Source: Reclinomonas americana ATCC 50394
Taxonomy: Eukaryota; Jakobida; Jakobea; Jakobida
Length of the DNA: 26,972 nt
Direction: 5' to 3'
NCBI GenBank assembly: GCA_048213135.1
Contig: PS015049.1
Span: 37,194 to 64,165, forward strand
Position numbers and translations under genes: made by a program
The notes under the pieces: model-generated
Database searches by the model: none
Told to the model about the DNA's origin: nothing
What the model saw: the letters and a program-made list of their open reading frames with translations, nothing else
Shown here: positions 1 to 11,044 of the stretch, piece after piece
Position numbering within the stretch: position 1 is the first letter of the stretch
Layout: every line of letters starts with the position of its first letter

Positions 1-3000
1 CGACGACGAAGACAACGACGACGATGACGGTGACGATGGCGATAGTGGAGCGTGGGGTGGAGTTGCGAAGGCGAAGAAAATGGACGTGGATCTGCCTGTG
101 CTCGACGAGAGCGCGGTTCCCGATGTGGTACGTGCCAGTCGCTGATGTGCACATGAACCGACGCTCACATTCCCGTCCAGAGCTTTCGAGGACCGTCGGC
201 CAAGGCTGAGTTGAACGAGTATTGCCAGACACATCGACTCTCCGTCCCGCCAGCTTATCTCGACTCCCAGTGGGGGCCGTCGCACGCACCGGAGTTTGAA
301 GCCTCCGTCAGCATTCGCCACGCGGCAGCTCCCGGTGGAGGTTCTTCCTTCCTGCCGCATATGTTCGTGCCAGTTTCTCTTTCGTGTCTCACGCTGCGAC
401 ATGCGGTGTCCATCTAGCGTTTGTTGGGCGCGGTTGGGGTCGATCGAAAAAGGATGCCCAGGGTCGAGCCGCCATTCAGGTTCTCAGTCTCATCAGGGGA
501 GCTGACTGTGGTGCCAGTGGCAGCGGTTACACCTCAGCTGTGGCGGCAACTGCGCCCAGAAAGAAGAGATACTCGCGCGAGGTATCGCAGCCTGTGGCTG
601 TCTCCCACTTTCCGTTGCTAAGCTGCTTGTTGTCAGGATCCTGCGGGCGAGCTCGTTCTCAGCGATTACGTCAGTGAGGCGCTCGGGAGGGCGCTTGCGC
701 AGGTGGACATGGTGCGTTCATCCCCCTGTATGATGTGTTGCACTCAGTCGCTTGCACTCATCGTGCGTCCGGCAGCGGAGCCTGGAGTTGCCGGTTGCTG
801 CTGCGGTGAGTCGCACGTGCCCTTCTTCTTTTGTGTGTGTTATCAATCTGCTGATCAGTGCGCGCAGAACTCCGGTGCAAATGCTTTTGTGGCCTCCGGA
901 GGCAATCGCACGGGGCCTGAGCGTGCGGCTGTGAGTCGTCGGCTTCTTGAGGCTCACGTGTCACGCATGTCATCGACAGAGCCCGCCTTTCTTCACCTCC
1001 AGGTTCTGTGAGAGTTCCTGCTTGATGCGTCCCGAGTCGATCCTCACCGTGTGGCGGGATGTGCAGGCGCAGCGGCAGTCGCTCCCTGTGTGGGCGAACC
1101 GGGAACAACTGCTTCACGCGATGACCAGTGAGGACTTTTACGTGTGCGTAGTGACCGGCGAGACGGGCAGTGGTAAGACGACGCAAGTGCCGCAGTTTGC
1201 GCTCGACGACGCGTTGCGGAGAGAGGTATGTGGCCTGCCAGTGTACTCCTCTGTGTATTGATGCTGATCTGTAGTGCACATAACACGATGCTCAGCGCGG
1301 TGCCGACACGCGAATTATTGTGTGCGAACCTCGTCGGCTCGCCGCAATCACTATCGCAGCGCGTGTGGCTGCCGAGCGCGGTGAGCCTCTGGGTCAGTCG
1401 GTCGGCTACTCGGTGCGCTTCGACTCGGTTCCACCCCGCGCAGAGGGTGGAACTATCGAGTTTGTCACCACCGGCACCCTTCTCCGTCGTCTTCAAGACA
1501 CGAAACAGCTAGATGGTGAGCATTCCGTGCCGACTCTGCCGCTCGGCGATCACCGCTAAACTGCAGTTTGACACGCGCAGGCATCTCGCATGTGTTTTTG
1601 GATGAGGCTCACGAGCGAACTATTGACGGCGACATGCTGCTCTACTTGCTGCGAGGTTTGACTCGCCGGAGTGGATCCCAATTGCGCGTTGTTGTCATGT
1701 CGGCCACCATCGACACATCGCTCTTCACCGACTACTTTGATGGCTGCCCGGAGATTGAAATCTTTGTCGACATGCACGAAGTGCAAGGTGAAGTGTCGCT
1801 GCTGTTGTCGACAACACGTGACTCTGTTTTGCTTCTCACGGCATGTGACAGACTTTTTCTTGGAGGACTGGTGAACTCTCGCGCGCTAACACACACGCAC
1901 ACACACTCAGCAGCGATCAGTCGACTGACTCTGTCGTTGTACTGTGCAGTGTGCGGCTGACAAACTTTAGAGGCGGTGAGCGTCCACGATCACAGTCACG
2001 AGTCTATTCGGACGACGACGTGAGTGTTCCTGCTGCCTTGCTTTCGTTCATCAGCAAGCTCATCTTGGCTGGACTTGTGCACAGCATGCGACAGAGAACC
2101 TCAACGTGCTATCGCGTGATGCGTATCCCGAGCCCATTTGTCGCGCCGTCGGGAGCATGGAGGAAGGCAACATACCGCCTGAGCTGGTCGCGGAGCTGAT
2201 CCTGTACGCTGCCTCGCGTCGGATCCCGCAGGCAGCCGTACTTGTCTTCTTGCCCGGCTGGTCCCACATTGACAGCCTCTATCATCATCTCTCGTCGCAC
2301 GTGACCATCGGTGAGTCTCGTGAGTCCGGTGACAAGCTGACCTGCGCTGCAACTGACCGATGTCTCTCACAACAAAGGCGATCGGGCGCGCTTCCTCCTC
2401 CTGCCTCTGCACTCGCAACTGACCCGCGACGACCAAAATGCCGTGTTCATGCCTGCGCCGCCAGGCGTGACCAAGGTACGCCACGCCATGTTCTCCTTGT
2501 AGCTACCATGCGCACATCTCTCACGACGGGTGTGACGCAGATTGTGCTGGCGACCAACATTGCCGAAACATCCTTGACGTTGCGTTCTCGCAGTCATCGC
2601 AACCTGACGCGTGCGCGGGAGCACTCATCCTTTTTGTTCCCACAGCATCGACGACGTTGTTTTTGTTATCGACACCGGGCTCGTGCGGGAAAAGGTGCAT
2701 CACGCACATCGAGCGCTGTCGTCGCTCGACGTCATGTGGATCAGCAAGGCCAGTGCGCAGCAGCGGCGCGGACGAGCGGGTCGTGTGCGCGACGGTTTTT
2801 GCTTCCGACTGTACACGCAAGCACGATACGAACGGTGCGCTGAGTCCTTTTGTTGTCGTGTTGCACGGCGGGTTGCTCACAAAGCCTCGCTACGCAGTTT
2901 CACCGAATACTCGACCCCCGAGATGCGCCGCATGGCACTCGACGAATTGTGCCTGAGCGTGCAGGCTCTTGGCCTCGGCGAAGCGCAACGCATTCTCTCG

Positions 3001-4400
3001 CAGACGATCGAGCCTCCGGATGCTGTGCAGGTCGAGAGCTCGGTGCGCAGACTGCAAGGTTGGTCGGCGGAGCGTGTGCGCGTGAGGCACGGTGGTCGTG
3101 GTGACTTGCACGAGCTCAGTCACTCCTCTTGGCAGGTTTGGGCGCCCTCAACGCCGCCGGAGAAATCACATCCCTCGGACGCCTCATGTCCAAGCTGCCG
3201 GTGGACGTGCGCCTCTCGCGAATGCTCATCACCGCCATGGTTCTTGGCTGCCGTGAAGAGGCGTTCCAGCTGGCGGCCATGCTGAGGTTTGTGTACATAT
3301 TCATTCATTTTGCGATTTCGGCACCTGTCTCTCATCCAACGCGCGAGCGCGCAGTTGTCGCGATCCATGGATTGCCACGCTCGACGAAGAGCAGCGAGAG
3401 CGCACTCGCAAATCGCGAGCGTATTTTGCGCGTGGACGCATGAGTGACCACCTGGCTCTCGTGCACGTACTGCAAGAGTGGATGGCGACAAGTCCTGCAG
3501 GTTCGTGGCGGCCATTCTCTGCTGGTTCTCCTGCTCGTACCCACTCGCAGTGATGATGCAGATCGGCGTGCGTTCTGTCGGCAACATGCAATGTCGCCGC
3601 ACGTGATGGAGACGGCGGAGAAGACGCTGCGACAACTGCACACAACAGTGGACGAGGAGCGTGCGCTGCGTGATCTGGGCGCCCCAATTGCAGAAGGCCA
3701 AATGCCGGCAGAGGTGATGCATACCACGAAAGGAGTTTCCGTTATTCCTATATCGCTGCGTGTTGTCGACTCTGATGCTCGCCTCCTCCTGTCTCCCAGG
3801 TGCCGTACGGGCTCCTGTGTGCGATTGCCTACACGGGCTTGCACCCGAATGTGGCAATTCACAATGACAAGAAGAAGTTCATGACGCGCGACAATCCGAA
3901 CACCATGCTGCACCCGTCGAGTGCCAACTTCCGCACGCACCACCACTACCCGCAGCGCACCTTCTTCTTTGATGAGATGACGCGGTCGTCGCAGGCATGT
4001 GTTGTCTGGCGGGGAGAGGGGGGGGGGGTTCGATAGTCTGCTCACTGTTGCTGGTGTGGCGCAGCAGCAAATCTTTTTGCGCAACTCGACCGTGGCCAGC
4101 CCGCTGCTGCTGGTTCTGTTTGGGTCGTTTGAGATTCGGTACCAGCAAGACAACCGCTACGACGAGCTCGACACCTTGCTGGAGCTCGACGGCTGGCTCC
4201 GCTTCCGCACGCGTCGCCGTGACATTGAGCTGGTGATCGGCCTGAAGCGTATACTCGACAGCGTGTTCGAGCGGCGAGTGAGCAGCGGCACCCGTGCACT
4301 GACGCAGGCTGACGAGCAGACTCAGAGGATCCTCCACGAGTTGCTGCCGGAGATCATGTTTGCCGACGAGTGGAGCTACACCAAGGAGCGTCCGTTGTAG
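1..4400 (+). CDS. DEAH-box RNA helicase with dsRNA-binding domain, DHX9/DHX36-like (5' end outside window)
   Basis: ATP-dependent RNA helicase of the DEAH/RHA group, expected to unwind or remodel structured RNA. The visible part opens with an acidic stretch (DDEDNDDDDGDDGD). A dsRBD follows at about 199-490, with a typical C-terminal signature GWGRSKKDAQGRAA. Helicase motifs are GETGSGKTTQ (1157-1186), DEAH (1601-1612), SAT (1700-1708), ATNIAETSLT in motif V and QQRRGRAGR in motif VI (from 2758). HA2/ratchet and OB-fold regions follow, ending in TAG at 4398-4400. Confident exons: 1003-1225, 1296-1515, 1581-1794, 1950-2019, 2085-2310, 2378-2475, 2541-2578, 2646-2834, 2898-3058, 3136-3286, 3355-3500, 3562-3713, 3800-3994, 4065-4400. 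From 1296 to the stop they are in phase, 732 codons including stop. Exons upstream (<1-127, 181-340, 418-581, 637-711, then 748-930) are less certain. The dsRBD favours a DHX9-like assignment, but the C-terminus also resembles DHX36/DHX57. Confidence 0.88.
3995..4064 (+). other. Putative GC-AG intron in the helicase gene
   Basis: The reading frame must be interrupted between an exon ending in CAG at 3994 and the exon starting at 4065. No GT donor in the needed phase lies there. The junction CAG|GCATGT...GCGCAG closes the frame exactly (70 nt, phase 0). The intron carries an 11-G run at 4018-4028. A second intron with the same GCATGT donor is proposed at 12104. Confidence 0.6.
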
Positions 4401-4602
4401 TACTCGAGAGAAAAGATGGAACCCTTCCATGTACCTCTCACTCGAAACAAGGGAAACACACAGTGAGTTGCATGAATGTGATCGAGCTCGACGTCGATGT
4501 ATGAGTTGTCCTCGTCCAGCTGCAACAACCTCACTCCTCAATCGAGCAATCACGAGGCAGCGTGCGTGAGGAATCTCGTTTGCAACTAGAGAAGAGGGAA
4601 CC
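4401..4602. other. Intergenic region between helicase and WD40-pseudokinase-HECT genes
   Basis: About 200 bp separate the helicase stop from the next ATG. No open frame, RNA gene or clear promoter motif is visible. An in-frame TGA at 4567-4569 precedes the next gene's ATG, which supports that start. This stretch must hold the 3' UTR and polyadenylation signals of the first gene and the promoter of the second. Confidence 0.6.
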
Positions 4603-7600
4603 ATGGGTGGTGGCACTCCCTCCAAGCTCCTGCGCGTGATACACTGCGACGATACCGTAACTGACCTCTCGTGGTGTCCCGATCCTGTGGCCGCCACTGG
4701 CGACCTGACGCCTTTCGCCTTGCACAACTCCGCCTCCACTCCACAGCTTTCCTCTGTGGGCGCCGCCACGTCATCGTCCAGCTCACGCCGTTTACCAACG
4801 CGCTCCACATCAACCACCATGTCATCGACGGGAACTGCTGCAGCAAATGGAGGCCACACCAAGACCAATGCTGTTCTTGCATCAGCGTGGTGGGATGGTG
4901 CGTTTCTCTCCCACTCTGCGTGAGAGAGAGAGAGTGTGTGTGCGCGCGCACAACAGTGACTGAGTGTGCGCGTGCGTGTGTGTTCACAGGAACGATTCAC
5001 ATGAATGAGCCGTTCACGGGTGTCAAGTTGATGAAGACGCTTCGTGCGGGCGGTAAAACCGGTCATGCGGCGCCGGTCACTGCAGTCACGTGGACGCGCG
5101 ATGGCAAGTTTCTGATCACAGGCTCCAAGGTGAGCTGTTTTTTATTGCACCGTCCTTGTATGGTGTGTACATTTGGCGCCAACAAGCTGGTGGGCCATGG
5201 TGATGCTAGGATCACGTGGTTCGGATATTCGATCCTCGCAAGGCGACGTGCCTGTGGAGCTTTGAGGGTCACGAGCGCACGGTGCGCAGCGTGTCGGCGT
5301 CGGCGCGCGACGATCACATTCTGGCGTCGTGTTCGGGCGACAACTCGGTGCGCGTGTGGTCGCTGAGCAGTGGGCGCTGCTTGGCCACGATTTGGAGCTC
5401 GGGTGGTGAGACGCACGATGTGGAGATTGCGCCGTCAGGTGCGGTGCTGGCCTACGGCTCGTACGACGGCACTGCGACAGTGTGGTCGATCGATTCGCAG
5501 CAGACGGTCATTACGCTGCATGGTCATGAGGGCCCGGTGCTGGCGCTCTCGTGGGGTCCGCAGTCGCACCGCCTGGTGACAGCATCGGCTGACAAGACGC
5601 TGCGCTTGTGGAAGGTCGGTGATTTCTGCTTGCATCCATCTCTCTCATACAGGAGGATATACGGGCACATCTTTTATTATATTCTTGTTGTGTCGTTCGG
5701 CAGGTGGCCACTGGCAAGTGCTTGTTCCACTTGAAGGGTCACACACAGGCTGTGCGCGCTGTGGCCTACAGCCCTAACGGCACGCACATTCTCTCTGGTG
5801 CCATGGACGATTCGGTGCGCATCTGGAGCACCTCCAATGGCACATGCTTGCAGCGCCTTACCGACCATGTGCGTCGTGTGTGCGCATGTGCGCGTGTCCA
5901 ATTGCTTGCTCATTTCGTGGTGCGCCACAACAGGGCGACTGGATTCACTCAGTGTGCTTTAGCGCCGACGGTGCATTCTTTGCCACGGGCTCTCGCGATC
6001 TCACCGTGTGCGTGTACAAGCTCAAGCGCAAGCATCTCAACAAGTGTCGTTGCGCCATTGTTCAGCGCTCTCCGCCTTGCCATTGCGTTTCATACCGACA
6101 AAACCTTGTCTCTCTTTGCGAGCAGGGCCACCGACACCGCCGGGCGACGAAGACGCGACTCTTGTCGGTCCAGCAAGCAACTCACCCGACGACACCTCGG
6201 GTACGGGCTCCCACCCGTTGTCTCTCGCATCCTTCGCAGTCGCAGCTGACTCGCTCTCGTTGCACAGCCGCCCTCAACGTGGACAGTGGAGATGCCGACG
6301 GCGTTGACACGCTGCAGTCGATCACGCCGGCGGGACCACGTGGTTTGGCCGCCTCGACGCCGGTACTTGGCGTGCCGTCGCTATCACTATCCGCCAATCC
6401 AGTCGGCAAGGCGACTGCGAAACGAAGTGCGTACGTGCATTAATTAGCATGTTCTTGGCCAGCACTCCACACTCATGCGCAACATATTGCTTGCAGCTGC
6501 GGGAAACGATGGCGCTCTGCCAGACGCCGGCGGACTGTACGCTGGCGGTGTCAGCGGTGCCAGTTTGGATCAGCTGGCGGGTCTGGCGGGACCATCACGC
6601 GGGTCTGTGCCGCCGTCTCCCGAGCCTTCACCCCTCCGTTCACCGTCCAAGGCACCCATGTCACCACTCGCCAATTTGTCGGCCGACGGTGTGTCAAGTC
6701 TTGGATCGGCACTAACTACAGAGCTGGCCAGTCTAACGACGCGATATATTGCAGACCGCCGGAATCTGACCGACCTGGCAGCCCTGCTGGAGGGCGAGGC
6801 CTCCTCCGGAAGCACGACAACACTGATCCCCGAGAGTGAGAGAGAGTCATTGTTGCGCATCGTCCAGTTGGCTCGTTGCTTGCTGCTGGTGGATCGAGCC
6901 GATGTTTCGTGTCCATTTTTGCCGCCTCGTGTTGTTACAGTGTTCGCGTATGAGCGCTTACACATGCACTGGTGCAATGCAGGCCATGGGAGTGGATGTG
7001 CTGACGCTGGAGAAAAAATTCTTGCAGAGTTCGCGCCGAGTGTTTGGTGCCGAACAGGCGTTAGCTGTGTTGCTCGGCTCGCCTAGTGCGTTGTCGCGCT
7101 TGTCGTAGTTGAGGTGCTGCACGTTACTAACGATGAGCACTTGTGACAGCTGGTGAGAAGAAACGCATGCCACAATTGATCAAGAAGCGCGATAGATATC
7201 GACAAGACCATTGCGCGCTGCTGGGTCTGATCCGCGCCAACCTTGCCGATCGCCTGTCGCTGGTGCGCTCGATCGACACGCTTGGCAGTGTGCTGAATTC
7301 GCCACCGCCGTCCGCTCTCGACTCTGTGGCCGATGGTGACCTGGCTCCACCGTTCAGCGGTGCCGAATGGATCCGACAGTACGCACAGCCTATTGTGAGG
7401 GCACTCAAGGCGGCGTCAGTGTCGGTCGACGATGCCGAGTATCGGGCACTTGATGAGTCGCTGATATCGCAGGTTGGTGTTCCTCACAAAGGTTCGTCGT
7501 CTGCTTTTCTTGGTCGGAAGACCTGACTCCTTGTGTGTGTGACGCAGGCCATTCATCGTTCCACCTCGTGGTCGTCAACGGCATACGAGCGATGTCTTTC

Positions 7601-10600
7601 GTTCCTGCCGGCGCTGCTGCGCACCGAGATGCCACTGACACACATGCTGCATCGCATGGCGGATGCGCACGAGGTGTTCACGCAGCTGACGACGACAGTG
7701 CACGAAGGCGCTGGTGAGGCTCTCGGTCGTCTGAATGAGGCACTGAAGACGTTTGTCCGCATGCTGGAGTTGTTGCGTACGGAGCGCGACGAAGACGATG
7801 AGGCGCAACCGGATCACGCCAAGCGGCAGCAAAGAGTTGCGTAGAGAGGTCGCGAGAGGAGAATGGCGTGTGGCGTGCGACTCACCGTTGTTACAGATTA
7901 TGCAAATGGAAGCGCGCATCTGTGTGCACGAGGATGAGCTGCTCGAGATGCGTGCGAAGGTAGCTCACTTGGCGAAGCGTGGCTTCCCCGAATACGTGTT
8001 CCAGTTGCAGCAGTCGCTGATCGACAAGGTTTCGTGGTGGCATGTACTGTTGCTTTGGCTCAGTTGCTGTCGCTCACCCACAGATGCTGCAGGTACCATT
8101 TGGCCTGCACCTGGTCGACGATGTAGAATTTGGTGCGTTGTTGCTCTTCTTCGTGTATGTTTGTACGTTTGTTCACTGACGATGGGCTGGATGAATGTGC
8201 ATGCAGTAATGGACACGGAACCCGGCGACTACACCATTGTGAATCAGATCATGAGTCGGCATCCGGTCGCCGTCATTCGGTGCGTGTGTGTGTGTTTCCG
8301 TTTGTTTGTCTCTGCGATATGCTTAAGCAGCAGCGTTGCCACGCACAGTATGGCCAACAAGTACTACTTTGCCAAAGAGTACAACATTCGGTCTGCTGAT
8401 CAGTGTCTGTGGCTGAGCAACGAGGTCAACACGCTGGCTCAGCTGCGCCATCCAAATATCGTGCGACTGAAGGGTTTCATGTCGGATCACACGTCCAAGT
8501 TTCGCATGCACTCCCCTTCGTGCATTTTTCGCGACGCAAACTCTCACGAAGCGGGGCGTCTGCAGGTCGCACTACGTCACTGTGATGGAGGACGTTGGCT
8601 CAGTCAATCTCCTGCGCGCACTGCCGACCATGGAGCTTCCGCAGATTCGCCGGGCCTTTGCTCAGCTCCTGCACGTGAGTCGTTCTGCGCTGCTGTGCAA
8701 CCTAGCTGCTCGCATGCTGCTGATCAAGAGTCTTGTGTACACAGGCCGTCGCGTACATGCACGATCAGGGCGTGGTGCATGCCAATTTGCACCCGGGCAA
8801 TGTTATTTACTCGTCCGACCGCGGCGTCATTGTCATTTCGTTTACATCCGCCCAGTTCCGCGAGCCTTTTAATGTTGATACGGGTCAGTCGGTGGCTTCC
8901 TCTTTCGTGTCTGCCTATCCCTTTGCGATGCTCACTTTGCGCTTGCAGCTGTCTCACCGCGAGCGCGGTACGGTGCCCCCGAAGTCCTTCTGCGACGGTC
9001 GGCACCGGAGCCGCCGTGCGACGTTTTCGCCGTTGGCATCATGCTGTTTGACGCCTTCACATCGACCTCGTACTCACTGGATATCGACCCGGCCGCCGGT
9101 GTTGTCATGCCGCGCATCAACGAGGCTCGTGCCGAACTGGGTCTGGAGCCGCTGGAGCAAACGCTGGCCGACGAACTTGACGCTGCGATTGCTCTGATGG
9201 TGCACATTCACTTGCGCTGTTGTCGTTGCTGCGCATTTTGCTGATTCGATCTTGCCACCACAGACGCACATCTCGCCCGGCAAGAGACCCACAGGGTGGG
9301 AGTTGCTGGCCATGCCAGTGTTCCGCGCTGTGCATCGTGGCGACGACGGCAAGGATGATGTTGCGTGCAAGCAGCAGCAGCAGCAGAGGATAAAGTTGAC
9401 ACGTGTTCTTGTCGCTGATGATTGCGTTCCGTGATCCCAACAGCCCATGGTGCGCTTCTGGACTGCGCTCTCTCGTGCGCGGCGCGATGCACCGTCACTC
9501 CTGCAGGCGCTGGCGATCGACGAGGTGGAGCTGAGCACGTCGCCGTTGCAGAAGCTGCGATTCGACAGCCGAACCATCTTTAATCACCTGGTGATTGAAC
9601 ACACGAGACGCGCCACCGACGCGGGTCATCCCGACCAGCGCCTGTTTGGACACGCGCATCACGCGCTCGTCAGTGTTGCGTGGCACGACTCGCTGCTGAT
9701 ATTGTTTGTGTGGCTGCTGACTTGCTGCTGCACAGTTCCTCCGGCGAGTGGTCGAACAGTCGCCGGCCATTGAGTTCCTCGGTTCGGGATCGTACGTCGG
9801 GTCTGGGCAGACGGCGTTCCCGGCGCCGTCGAGACGCGCGGGCAACCCGGTGTTGGCCAGCTCCATTTTTACTCTGTTTGGGCGTGTGCTGGCCAAGATG
9901 CTGGTGCTCGGCTGCAAGGTCCCCCGCAAGGTGAGAATGGCGATCTCTCCTCGTCGCCAACGATGATGGCACTCACGTTGTCTTGCTTGTGTTGCAGTTG
10001 CTGCCTCGGTTCCTGTTCAAGGTGCTGGCCACAACAAAGGCAGTGGAGGCGCCGGTGCTGGCCGACTTGCTGCCCGACCTGCCGGCCATTGCGCGGCACT
10101 TGAGATTGCTGCGATGTACGGTGGTCGACTGTTTGCACTTGTCGTTCACCGAGGGCATCGACGAGATGGGCCACTTTAGCGAAATCGACCCCGAGTTTGT
10201 GCCCTCGCACGCGTCGGACGGTGAGTCTTTTTGTGTGCTGTGTATAGGGCGACATGTACATATCCCGTGTTGCACAGAGGTAACGGAGGAGAATAAGGAA
10301 GAGTACATTCGTGCCGTTGTCGCTTCACAGTTGATTGGTTTCGGTCGGCGGGAGGTGAGGTCATGCTTGTCGCTTCTCTCACCTTTTGTGTGTCACTGAG
10401 TGTGCGTACATGCAACGACAGGCGTACTTGCGCATTCGAGCGGCCATGATGGAGGCTCTGGCGGTCAACGGGCGAGAGGAAGGGTGCGTGCTGCTGTCGA
10501 CGTTTATCTTGTTCATTCCCTGTGTTAGCTAATGCGTTTCTCTCGCAGATCGCTGTGGTGGGCCGCAGAGATCATGGAGGCCGACGACCTTCGTGGTCTG

Positions 10601-10972
10601 CTGGAGCACGCCGAGCAGGTGTCAGCGGAGGAACTGATTCACCACATTCGCTTCCATCCCGAGTTCGCCGCCAAGCGCAGCCCGGTGCCTGAGCAACTGT
10701 CGGAGACGCTAAGGGCGTGGGAACGCGAAAGCCGCCAGCATCGCTTGATCGACTTTGTCGAGTTTGTGGCCTCGCAGACACGCTTGCCGGTGCGCGACGC
10801 CTTTGCCGAGCGCGTGTCCGTCTCGGTAGTTCCACTGGCTGCGCCGGCGCACTTGCCGGAGAGCCGACCAGTGCACGCCGAGCTGTTCCTGCCAGTGGCC
10901 GGCTACGGATCGACTGCGGCACTTCGCGAGCGACTCGAGCGGGCCATGGATGGCATTTTAGAAGACGAGTGA
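4603..10972 (+). CDS. WD40 - pseudokinase - degenerate HECT multidomain protein
   Basis: Predicted 1559-residue protein from 25 exons: 4603-4897, 4990-5129, 5210-5614, 5704-5868, 5934-6048, 6126-6200, 6268-6426, 6497-6903, 6983-7085, 7150-7472, 7548-7835, 7897-8028, 8084-8132, 8207-8279, 8349-8498, 8566-8674, 8745-8883, 8949-9199, 9264-9359, 9444-9668, 9736-9930, 9998-10220, 10278-10354, 10422-10483, 10549-10972. All phases close from ATG to TGA. Residues about 15-372 form roughly seven WD40 repeats (e.g. GSKDHVVRIFD, SGAMDDSVRIWS), TBL1-like in style. A Ser/Pro-rich linker and a helical segment follow. Residues about 885-1150 are a kinase fold with YYFAKEYN, NEV, YGAPEVLLR and CDVFAVGIMLFD, but HRD is HAN and DFG is SFT. 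Residues about 1170-1559 are a HECT domain (VTEENKEEYI, LRERLERAMD) in which the active-site cysteine is absent. Expected role: a non-catalytic scaffold or regulator in ubiquitin signalling (inference). I know no described family with this order of domains. Confidence 0.85.
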
Positions 10973-10976
10973 GAGA

Positions 10977-10994
10977 CTACAGTTCATGCTGTAG
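10977..10994. other. Small inverted repeat just after the stop codon
   Basis: CTACAG and CTGTAG flank a six-base loop starting four bases after the TGA of the WD40-pseudokinase-HECT gene. It could form a short hairpin in the 3' UTR, in a spacer of only 72 bp before the next ATG. A six-base stem can occur by chance, so any function is speculative. Confidence 0.3.
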
Positions 10995-11044
10995 ATGGAG
11001 TAAACTTGCGGTCGACGGATCATTAATTGCTCAGTGGTTCAACA

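Noticed and set aside
3879-5066. Minus-strand open frame of 395 codons
   Set aside because: It overlaps conserved helicase and WD40 exons on the plus strand and crosses their intergenic gap; its product shows no domain and is rich in Arg/His as expected from antisense.
6001-6500. Possible gene boundary between the WD40 part and the kinase-HECT part
   Set aside because: Introns at 6049, 6201 and 6427 keep one reading frame with closed phases through to the HECT stop, and no terminating stop or new promoter-like gap is seen. cDNA should still confirm it.
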